Below are positions 1 to 8,237 of a stretch of DNA of 64,000 nt, one piece after another. Position numbers and translations under genes: made by a program. The notes below the pieces were generated by a model. The model was not told where the DNA came from. It worked only from the letters and a program-made list of their open reading frames with translations, and did not search any database. Source of the DNA: Anisodus tanguticus (taxonomy: Eukaryota; Streptophyta; Magnoliopsida; Solanales; Solanaceae). Each line of letters opens with the position of its first letter. Positions within the stretch are counted from its first letter, which is position 1. Location: contig CM067559.1 of the NCBI GenBank assembly GCA_034509755.1, positions 14,738,501-14,802,500 of the forward strand, written 5' to 3'.

Positions 1-568
1 CCTCTTCAATAGCACAAATCTTAGTATTAAACCTTTCAGGAAGAGATCTGAGAGCTTTATCCACAAGTTGTGTGTTGGTTAAAGGAGAACCAAGCACTTG
101 ACACTGATTAGCAATGTCAATTAACTTTTCGAAATAGGATTTTATGTCTTCAGATTCTTCCATTCTTAAGCGTTCGTATTGGCTCAAAATCATGCGAAGC
201 TTTGTACGTCGTACACTTGAGGTACCTTCACAATGAGTTTGTAAGGTCTCCCAAGCGTCCTTGACCGTAGTACAATTCTGGATTAGTTTGAACATATAGA
301 GATCTACCCATCCAAATATCACATTTAGGGCCTTTTCATTGAAGCTCGCATTGTTGATCTCTTCCGCGGTCCATTCAGATTCGGGTTTGGTAAGTACATC
401 ACCATCCTCGTCTGCTGGGTACTTAGGAATCACATAGCCTTCAGAAACTGATCTCCAAGCTCGAACATCAATGGATTTGATGTGCGAACGTAGTCGGATT
501 TTCCAATAGGCATAGTTAGTTCCGTCAAGAATTGGAAGTCTACCAACGTTTTGTATAGCTGAGTCCAT
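1..568 (-). CDS. copia Gag (UBN2 type), N-terminal part, open at window edge
   Basis: The frame starts at an ATG at 568, 43 nt downstream of the PBS, and stays open for 189 codons to the window edge. The N-terminus reads MDSAIQNVGRLPILDGTNYA, with a YWK motif just after it, as in the DUF4219/UBN2 Gag family. Further on are AWETLQTHCEGTSSVRR and a RSLPERF motif, both typical of copia Gag, which packages element RNA in cytoplasmic particles. No in-frame stop or frameshift is visible, unlike nearly every other polyprotein in the window. Its start is chosen because it is the first ATG after the PBS. Confidence 0.88.
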   Translation of the reverse strand, partial: MDSAIQNVGRLPILDGTNYAYWKIRLRSHIKSIDVRAWRSVSEGYVIPKYPADEDGDVLTKPESEWTAEEINNASFNEKALNVIFGWVDLYMFKLIQNCTTVKDAWETLQTHCEGTSSVRRTKLRMILSQYERLRMEESEDIKSYFEKLIDIANQCQVLGSPLTNTQLVDKALRSLPERFNTKICAIEE

Positions 569-610
569 AGCCGTAATATTCAGAATCAAACACTTATTGT
601 ATCAAGTGTT

Positions 611-623
611 GGCTCTGATACCA
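611..623 (-). other. Primer binding site (initiator tRNA-Met)
   Basis: The minus strand reads TGGTATCAGAGCC, complementary to the 3' end of plant initiator tRNA-Met, two bases inside the LTR end. It fixes element orientation as minus. Confidence 0.93.
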
Positions 624-625
624 CT

Positions 626-1550
626 TGTTGGGTCGGGGCTACGGATAAGCAAGAATATGTAAGAATAAAACGATGTGACTAAAGCAATTAAAACAGTTTA
701 CGGATGTTGCCTTCAATGTTGTGTCAACATCTGAGGCAACATTGTGATAAAACAGTTATAAACCTTTATAGAGTAAATGCAGTGGAAAAGTAAAGAGACA
801 CAAGGTTTATATTTTTAAAGGTATATATTAATATATCCCTTGATGGTCAATGACCAAAGAATTGTATAAATTATATACAATTACAAATGTTTTACAAGAT
901 TGAACAATAAATGTGAAAAAGAAATTACAAAACATGAAGTCGCAGATGACTTCAGCCTAAAGTTAAAAGATCTAAAAAGATAAATACAACATCTTCATTA
1001 CTATTGCTTGAATTATAAGCTTGATCTAGAATCTGAGCAGCAGTAGTAATGTGGGACTACATGTTGTTATACAACTTTAGGCTAAGTGTGTTGATCCAGT
1101 TTCTAAGGTGAATATCCGAGAGCTCTCTTGGTAATTCTTCTCGTTCAATTCTGGATATCGATACTCTGAAGTTCTCTTCTATTTATAGTGTGGAACTTCC
1201 TTGCAATCCTCACTGGTTGGTTGCGGAGGCTGAGTAAAAGAAGGCTTCAGCTTGGACCGGTTCTTGCTCCTTCAAAAGCTCAACGTTCTGGACTTGGTCT
1301 TCACACCGCTTCCTCTCCAAGCTTTGAACTGTTTCTTTTACCACATTTTAAACACAACATCATTGTTAGTTTGCCTAGGTCATTTTTTACTCACAGTAAC
1401 ACAACCTGTTTTGGCCGGAAGAATAGGCAAAATCGTTACAGGGATGTTGTCAGGAATGTTGTCACAACATCGCAAGCAACATTCTTATTTTCATAAGATG
1501 TTGTCCTGAGCATTTACAGATGTTGTCACAACATCCATCCAACATCAACA
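626..1550 (-). repeat. 5' LTR of the copia element
   Basis: The segment starts TGTTGGGTCGG and ends CATCAACA on the plus strand, giving inverted TGTTG/CAACA termini. It contains a TATA box at 1179-1188 on the minus strand. Both subterminal parts carry copies of a TGTTG/CAACA motif; the clearest is GATGTTGTCACAACATC near 1519-1535, with relatives near 685-750 and 1440-1490. Short reading frames inside it are not credible genes. Confidence 0.85.
1179..1188 (-). promoter_or_regulatory. LTR TATA box
   Basis: The minus strand reads CTATAAATAG, a canonical plant TATA box, about 550 bp upstream of the LTR/PBS junction in the element's sense direction. Transcription would begin some 30 bases on, near 1150. 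Confidence 0.6.
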
Positions 1551-1552
1551 AG

Positions 1553-1621
1553 GATGACATTGAAGAGGTTGGAGATGTTGCTCAAAATGACTATGAGACT
1601 GCCAATGAAGAAGTTGTTTGA
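1553..1621 (+). other. Orphan acidic C-terminal reading frame cut by the copia LTR
   Basis: Directly after the LTR a plus frame encodes DDIEEVGDVAQNDYE and then TANEEVV before a stop. Its acidic composition and position suggest the tail of an older coding sequence interrupted by the copia insertion. The rest would lie left of the window. It could be chance; 23 codons cannot be assigned to a family. Confidence 0.25.
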
Positions 1622-1792
1622 ACAATTATCTAAGTTTCTTTTAAAATAGTTATTTAAGTTACTTTTTGGAACAATTATTTAAGTTACTTTTTTATATAGC
1701 TGCAAATTTCTCACTATTAATAATTCATTAATTGCAAATATTGGTTTGTCTTTTTTTATACTTATCATTTCACAATTTTTATTGTCACAATT

Positions 1793-2524
1793 AATCAGTT
1801 ATTATAACGGATGTTTTATCTAGCGCGTATGGTGGTGAAATATTGTTGTAAATTTTCCTAAGGAATCAGTTACTATAATAGATATTTTGTCTAGTGCGTA
1901 TATTGATGAAATATTGCTGTAAATTTATCGAAGAAATCTGTTATTATAACAAATATTTTGTCTAGTGTGTACAATGGTGAAGTGTTGCTATAAATTTGCC
2001 TAAGGAATCAATTAATATAACAAATATTTTTTCTAGTGCGTATAGCGGTGAAATAATACTGTAAATTTTCCTAAGGAATCAGCTATTACAATAAATGTTT
2101 TGTCTAGTGAGTCTAGTGGTGAAACAAATTTACATGAGGTTTCAAACAATTTTTTTATTTATCAGTGAACTAATTCATCAAATACATATATTGGTTTGTT
2201 TTTTTTATACTTACCATTTTGTAATTTTCACTGTCCCAATTAACCAATTATTATAACAAATGTTTAATCTAGTGCATATAGTGGTGAAATATTACCTTCA
2301 ATTTGTCTAAGGAACCAATTATTATAACAGATATTTTGTCTAGTGCATATTGTGGTGGAATATTACTGTAAATTCGCCTAAAGGAACCAGTTATTATAAC
2401 AGATGTTTTGTCTAGTGAGTCTAGTGTGGAAATATTTCTGTAAATTTGCCTAAGAAACCAGTTATTAAACCGGATGTTTTATCTAGTGAGTCTAGTATTA
2501 AAATATTTTTGTAAATTCGCCTAA
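1793..2524. repeat. 71-bp tandem repeat array, nine units in two blocks
   Basis: Units begin at 1793, 1864, 1935, 2006 and 2077, then 2242, 2313, 2385 and 2456. Spacing is 71 bp (once 72), although units differ by many substitutions. Each has a core like TTATAACAGATGTTTTGTC and ends in CCTAAGG. The blocks are separated by an AT-rich spacer (about 2165-2241) that itself resembles the left flank at about 1723-1792, so there is a higher-order repeat. 71 is not a multiple of three and stops abound, so it is not coding. Confidence 0.9.
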
Positions 2525-2754
2525 CATATGCAAACATAAGAACACAAAACAACAACAAAACTAAACATAACATAACTTAAATATTCATATATTTAAATAA
2601 ACACAACTTAAATAGCGTCATACCGCAATTTAAATACATAAAAATTTAAACACGAGGAGGGGAGTCGGGGGGTGGAGATGATCAAATCATCCATTGCAAT
2701 TCCCGTCAAAAGACATAGGGCCCTCAACATGCGAGCAATCCGACTAATGTTCAT

Positions 2755-2862
2755 CTACAGGTGCTCATCATCCTCGTTGATACATTGAGTTGGTCGATTC
2801 AGATAGACTCTAAAGTTGATACAGTCAGGATAAACATATCGGTGGTTTCTCCTTGGCGGCAT
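2755..2862 (-). CDS. Small open frame, 35 codons, unrecognised
   Basis: The minus frame starts MPPRRNHRYVYPD and ends NEDDEHL before a TAG. A further frame without an early stop follows it (MNISRIARMLRAL and on), so the real unit may be longer with the TAG as a nonsense change. It lies just right of the 71-bp array in AT-rich DNA and has more protein-like composition than its surroundings. I do not recognise a family. It may be a short gene of an unidentified transposon. Confidence 0.3.
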   Translation of the reverse strand: MPPRRNHRYVYPDCINFRVYLNRPTQCINEDDEHL

Positions 2863-3753
2863 TACAGATCAAGATAAAAATATTGTATATAAAAATTGCA
2901 AGTGAGAAGAGGAAGTTAAAGATTGCACGTGAGAAGAGGAAGAGGTGTGTGTGTTGAATTTATAGGAATGAAAAGTTGTGGTTTCGTGCTTTAGTCATCC
3001 ATTATGTTGATTGATACACTTATCCATTAAATCACATCATTTTACGAAGTGATTTGACAACAGAAAGATGAACCTATGGAGTCTATTAACAATCTGTTTC
3101 TAGGATATTAATATAGCATATGATAATAATTTAACATAATAAAATACAATATCACTTAAATTTGTAAAACATGAAATGGTGACTAAAAATATGTTAAAGG
3201 CATGAAATTAATGACTTGATATATTTATTATTAGAAATAGTGTGAAATTACACATTAACTATGATATAAATTACACTTAAAACATTAGATAACTCTTTAC
3301 AAACTTGTAATGTTGATATTAATAACAATATTTTTTTATAATACATCAACAATAATAATCTTTTTTTGTAATATTTCAACAATAGTTATGTTTTTGATCA
3401 TGTAAAAATAAAATACCATGAGATTAATATTTTGATAATCATATTTTTTAATTTAAAAAGATAATTTATGTATTAGTTTGGTGTTTGGTGTTTGTGATTT
3501 TGATTATTCTTATAGACGGTTCGTTTGGATGCAATAAATCCACCTGCATGCCTACTCTTAATAATCATTGCATATATTAATATGAGTACACGCCTTATCA
3601 GGTCACAAAACACCTTTTTAGTAGTTGTTTCAACTATTATCAATACCCAAATCTTCATAAGCTTAAAAGGTAAATACCAAAATTTATTTTTGTTGACTAA
3701 ACTTATTTTTAAATATCATAATTAATACATTATTGGATTTTTTTCGGAAAAAA
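2863..3753. other. AT-rich sequence without a recognisable gene
   Basis: This stretch is AT-rich with T- and A-runs. Two short overlapping frames on opposite strands at 3473-3725 have no motif and are probably chance. I see no element ends here. Confidence 0.5.
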
Positions 3754-4109
3754 TTAGAATAGAAATGGTCCTTATAGTGTAGTAGAATTCAAATACAATC
3801 TATAAGAAGAGGGAGGGGAACAACAACTGGAAACGGCTGCTAATACCCCGTAGGCTGAGGAGCAAAAGGAGGAATCTGACCGAAGAGGGGCTGGCATCTG
3901 ATTATCACACACTTATGAAACATCTCCTGATAAGGTGATGTTCGCGTAAAGGTTCCTTGTTCGGGGAAAATTAGAACGGTCCTGATAGTGTATTAGAATA
4001 GCAATGGTCCTTATAGTGTAGTAGAATCAAAATACAGTCTATTAGAAGACACACTTATGAAACATCTCCTGATAAGGTGTTGCTTCCCGTAACGGTGCCT
4101 TGTTCGGGG
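3754..4109. repeat. Tandem duplication; the first copy is interrupted by plastid DNA
   Basis: Copy 1 (3754-3966) and copy 2 (3993-4109) share the text from TTAGAATAG through TGGTCCTTATAGTG and CATCTCCTGATAAGGTG to TTGTTCGGGG. Copy 1 is 97 bp longer because of an insert at 3810-3906. Without it the copies are 116 and 117 bp. Copy 2 therefore records the pre-insertion state. Confidence 0.85.
3811..3904 (+). other. rrn16: Nuclear plastid DNA fragment: part of chloroplast 16S rRNA gene
   Basis: The segment contains GGAAACGGCTGCTAATACCC, then CGTAGGCTGAGGAGCAAAAG, then GAGGAATCT and GCATCTGATTA. From memory this is the plastid 16S rRNA interval about 120-215 nt into the gene, with a few differences such as CTGACCGAAG for CCGCCCGAGG. 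Only about 94 bp is present, so it is not a functional rRNA gene. The changes resemble decay of organelle DNA in the nucleus. Both ends coincide with the insert defined by the duplicated flank. Confidence 0.9.
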
Positions 4110-4152
4110 AATGGTAGTCCTGATAGTTAATTACAATATCATTATAAGGGGT

Positions 4153-4281
4153 GGTTATTATAATACATACAGATATCTAAGGCACATGGAAAAATGGTTA
4201 TTAGAATACGTACAGATATCTAAGACACATGAAAAGGTGGTTATTAGAATAGGTACAGATATCTAAGGCACATGAAAAGGT
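4153..4281. repeat. 43-bp tandem repeat, three copies
   Basis: Three units start at 4153, 4196 and 4239. Each begins GGTTATTA and includes ACAGATATCTAAG and CACATG. They lie just upstream of a TATA box and a small gene, so they may be an upstream promoter array. Confidence 0.85.
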
Positions 4282-4331
4282 GTGACCTCACTTGAAGGTG
4301 CCTTTTCACCTTTCAAGGTGCCCTTTTGGGT

Positions 4332-4340
4332 CTATAAATA
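4332..4340 (+). promoter_or_regulatory. TATA box upstream of the small gene at 4445
   Basis: The plus strand reads CTATAAATA about 105 bp before the ATG at 4445. The three 43-bp repeats and a duplicated AAGGTGCC block (about 4292-4325) lie directly upstream, an arrangement like a compact promoter. Confidence 0.45.
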
Positions 4341-4444
4341 TCCTACTTCACGAATTTAGTGACATTCATAATTACCCTTCTTCACTAATTTAGCGACATC
4401 AACAATCAATTTCATTACCCAAAAGACCAGACGATAAATTCGAT

Positions 4445-4732
4445 ATGGGTCAAGGGAACGGCTTACCAAATGGTATACCAACTGGACTACCAAATAACAT
4501 AGCTCCAGCACCCCCGAGTTATGTACAAGGAATGATAAGTCGCTTGTTATGGAATTTTGGAGGTCTATAAACTAACATAAAAGATATAAAAGATGATATC
4601 AATCGTTGCAACACTAAACATTGGGGTTATAAGGGATGGTTTGAAGAATTCAACAACGCTGTCGAAAGAATAGAGAGGATACTCACCATACTTCTCAAGG
4701 AAAAAAGGACATGCTCTTGTAGAATTCAATAG
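4445..4732 (+). pseudogene. Small gene of unknown function with a nonsense codon
   Basis: The frame starts MGQGNGLPNGIPTGLPNNI, runs 41 codons to TAA at 4568-4570, and continues open in the same frame for another 53 codons to TAG at 4730-4732. The second part is charged and helix-like (TNIKDIKDDINRC, FNNAVERIERILTILLKEK). One reading is a single protein of about 95 residues with a proline/glycine-rich head and a helical tail, broken by one stop. Just downstream a CCCTACCA...CCCCCTCATAATG block is duplicated (about 4768-4831). I do not recognise the protein; it could be a gene of a non-autonomous element. Confidence 0.4.
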
Positions 4733-4839
4733 CCCTCCGGATTCTCCTCCTAATCCAGATTTCAACTGCCCTACCAAACTCCCCCTCATAATGCAAACTT
4801 CAACAGCCCTACCAGTTAACCCCCTCATAATGTCTAATT

Positions 4840-5296
4840 AGTTTTTATTATATAGCATATTTACTATTCTGTCCCGTATGTAATCATTTATATTATATTA
4901 ATGCTAATGATAATATTGTCTATTACCATTTCGTATTACTTTCAGTACAAATTTATTTTGGCCATATTTAAGTTCTAAATTAGACTTTACCATTTGCTAA
5001 TTTATCCAATTTAAATTTTAAATATTAAATATTAAATATCTGCAATTCTAATATCTGTGAAGGAGGTTTAGTGGTTAGTTTGTATGTAAAAGTAGTGTGG
5101 TGATAAGTTTGTCAATTGGTCCAGGTTGAAATCTAATTACTGAATATCTGCAGTTCTAAGTCTAGTGATCAACTTGCCTATCATCGATTCTAAATATGTA
5201 ACATAACAGGAACACTAAATAGTTCAATTAATTCAATATCTTGACAATACAATAGAAGTTCAAAGTTCACAACACAACACAACAAATTCAAGAAGT
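4840..5296. other. AT-rich sequence without a gene
   Basis: No coding or repeat signal was recognised here. The right part is probably the 3' flank of the Mutator remnant that follows. Confidence 0.45.
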
Positions 5297-6084
5297 TCAA
5301 ATTAAAAAAATCAGAACACAACATAGAAGATTATTACAACAACTTGAATGCCTATTGTGTGACAAAGCTTTTGGGCAGGTGGTCTTTTTGTGGCCATATT
5401 TTTTGCACATTGAATATTTATATCTCCTCTTCCTGGATATAGATGTTTTCCCGATATTCATAGTATGACTTTGACACCTTTTTCGCGATCGATGATTTAT
5501 TTTCATGAAAATTAGCATCAATGCATTTACAAAGGCCTTAGTGATCATTGTGTTGGTCCACAGAAAAAATCCGTGTCATCGATAAAGCTTTGGTTGAGCT
5601 GTGTTTAGCATACTCTGATGAGTCATATTTGTTGAAACCAATGGCAAAATCGTTGTCATTTTCTTGAAAATGATCATTCTTGGATTCTTCAACAAATAAT
5701 GATGGTGGTGGTGGGGATGATGTTCCCACTGTGGTATTTGAACCTCCAACAGAACTCTTAGCTACAATTATCCTTAGAATGGGCCTAGAACCATCATAAG
5801 CAATATCAAGAAGATATAGACGGACATGATAATTCGTGCTTATGAATGCAGAAGCTATTGTTTTCCACTAGACACAACACTAATCGTATAACTAATCGCC
5901 ATGTCACTAGGTGAGCATTTTAGCTGACCACTTTTAATGGCACTTTCAACCAACTGCTTATATGTACATGGCCTTTGAATTCAACTGGTATTGTCACATT
6001 TGTTCTCGAATGACAAATACAACAATCTGAAGTATCCACCCATTCACCATAATATTCTCCGCCAACTACAATACCATCCTCTAT
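5297..6084 (-). pseudogene. Mutator-like (MuDR/FAR1-type) transposase remnant lacking its catalytic core
   Basis: Minus-strand frames show IIEDGIVVGGEYYGEW and then YKQLVESAIKSGQLK, resembling the MuDR N-terminal domain. These are followed by DIAYDGSRPILRIIV and an acidic/serine linker (about 5729-5538). Almost at once comes a C-terminal zinc knuckle, CKKYGHKKTTCPKA (about 5430-5370). In an autonomous MULE several hundred residues with the DDE transposase and SWIM finger would lie between. The frame shifts at least twice and has stops. This is best read as a deletion derivative. I could not find terminal inverted repeats by eye. Confidence 0.55.
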
Positions 6085-6621
6085 AATAATTAAACTAGGC
6101 TAATAAAAGAACAACTCGTCTAAAATAACTTCAACTAGACTAATAAAATAACAACTCATCTAAAATAACTTCAATTAAATAAATCTTCTACAGTAGAGCT
6201 GATTAAATAGGAAATAAGTAGAAAAAATTGATTGTTGATTTAAATTTTTTTACAGATCTGCAAAACCACAAAATTAAATCCTCACAAATGTATAGCAACA
6301 ACGAATTATACAACTTACCTGGTGCAAGTATAGACGACTATAGCTATTGTTCTTAATGCACAAGAAATTTAACTAATAAATTGGTGATTAATTTCGATGA
6401 TTTGAATGAAAATTACCAGAACAAAAATGGAGGTATCCGAGTATGACGAATAAAGGGAGCTGAGGGCGATGAATCCATACAAGACGAAGATATAGGGCTA
6501 AATATGAGCAATTTTACAATCAGTAACGAGCTAAAGGAAGGAAATTAATGGCAGCCGACATGAAGAAGAAGAAGAAGAAGAAGTAGTTGGGCAGCTGGGT
6601 TTTTGCTATTTTGGGGAAATT
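6085..6621. other. 5' flank of the Mutator remnant, no gene seen
   Basis: AT-rich sequence with a short GAA run near 6562-6583. It ends where the gypsy LTR begins. It may hold the promoter side of the Mutator remnant, but no terminal repeat was identified. Confidence 0.4.
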
Positions 6622-8237
6622 TGTCACGACCCAAATCGCAGATCGTGGTGGCACCTACACTATCCCCCGGGTAGGCGAACCACATCCCAAAATTCAGTAG
6701 AAACCAATTATGGAAGCGCAATTTTTAATAGGAACAAGTTATCAAATCTTAATACTTAGCATAACTAGAGAAATATCAAACATCCTAAAATCTGGTCACA
6801 TAGTACAAGAGCTCTAAATAAAAATTTGAAATACAAGTCTGAAGTGCCTGAAGGCTACTTACTATCTGCCGAATGAAAATACACAAGTAAATAAAAGAGG
6901 CATTTCAGGGGCCACGTATGACAAGTAGCTAACCCTGAAGACCGAAATATATTACCCTCGCGTATCAACCACAAGGCGTAGAACTGGAGCCCGGATCGTA
7001 CTTTGCACTCTACAAAAAGTACAGTAAGAGTAGTATCAGTACAACACTAGTACTGATATGTATCATAGGCCAACTAAGATTAGATAACGTAATAAAAAGT
7101 AGAAACTAATAAGTAGGACATAGAGCAAACAGGTATGATCACGTGTCATCAACTAGTCCAATATCAAGAAAATCATGTAATCAACCAAAGACATATATGA
7201 GTCACCAACAGAACAGTTGAGAAAGTAAAAATGGATGAGTGCAATGCAATAGTCACCTCTCTCACTCCACTCTCGTACACACATGCTAAGGACAAAGTCT
7301 CAAAGTCATGACCTATGGGGGACCCGCAAAGTCCATGTACCACTCGCGCTTTTCGGCAAAACCTCAAAAGCATCAATCACTCTCATCTCTGGAAGAAACC
7401 TCAGAGTAACTCTATTACTCTCAATCTCCAGCAAAAACCTCAGAGTATGTCTGTCACTCTTAATCTCTGGCAAAGACCTCGGAGTACCTCAATCACTCAC
7501 CTCACCACCATGACCATATCAGACAAATAAGTAAAACATGTCATGCATGATATCAATCTCAACAGTATCACTAATAATTAATCAACTAGTACGAGTCATA
7601 TTACCATTCACATTTCAATTAATCAGTATTACTCTTTATTTTCATGAGATGAGTGAGCTAGTATGTGACAGAGAAATAGACAAGCAACAATCACAGAATA
7701 TAACTCATATGGCGACAAGCCTACGTAAACAATATCTATACCAAATCAGTGGAACTTATCACTACCTACATGCCCAAAGTCATATCATGCTATCCGGATC
7801 AATTTTTATGACATATATATGATTCTCTAATCAAAGTCTAACTCAAGTAAGTCGTAACCTACCTCGAGGCCTAGCGGGTGACATGAACTATCCAACTTGA
7901 GCCTTTGATTTTTGAATCACCTCTAAATGAACAAAATCTAACAAATAATTATTATACGTTAAAATACAATACCAATGATACCCAATTTGCTATACTTTCA
8001 AAAAGTTCACAAATTAACCCCAAAACTCCAAACCTGAGCCTCAAGGGTGAAATGAAAATTTTATTTCATAATCACATTACCCAAAGCCTAATTAGTCTAT
8101 GTTATAAAAATTACAATAAAAAGATTCGATCTTGGTTCTCAATTTCAGTGAAACCCTATTTCAAATCTAGGGCTAAAATTCACAATTTTCCACATCTCAA
8201 ATCATAAATTTAAAGATGTTCAAACAATCCAAGACAC
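6622..8237 (-). repeat. Gypsy LTR, copy 1 (left part)
   Basis: The segment begins TGTCACGACCC and AGATCGTGGTGGCACC, like the Tekay LTR ends at 30222 and 38167, which supports a minus-sense LTR. It has a roughly 40-bp tandem repeat at about 7370-7500 (TCTCTGGAAGAAACCTCAGA-type units). It is cut at 8237 by a LINE and resumes at about 10658. From about 7440 on it matches copy 2 (10691-11059 and 15480-15967). Confidence 0.75.

Larger units (their letters stand above)
1..1550 (-). mobile_element. Ty1/copia LTR retrotransposon, 5' portion, running off the left edge
   Basis: In minus-strand order this shows an LTR (1550 to 626), a two-base spacer, a PBS complementary to initiator tRNA-Met, a short leader and an uninterrupted gag frame continuing past position 1. 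The LTR termini are TGTTG and CAACA. Only one end is visible, so the 5-bp target duplication cannot be checked; the base after the LTR starts AGGAT. Gag style and LTR length suggest a SIRE-like or related copia lineage, which is inference. The absence of stops makes it one of the youngest elements here. Confidence 0.9.

Noticed and set aside
1793..2524. CRISPR-like spacing of repeats
   Set aside because: The units are contiguous tandem repeats without unique spacers, in a eukaryotic genome.
3811..3904. Possible 16S rRNA gene or bacterial contamination
   Set aside because: Only about 94 bp is present, with changes and nuclear flanks; best explained as inserted plastid DNA.
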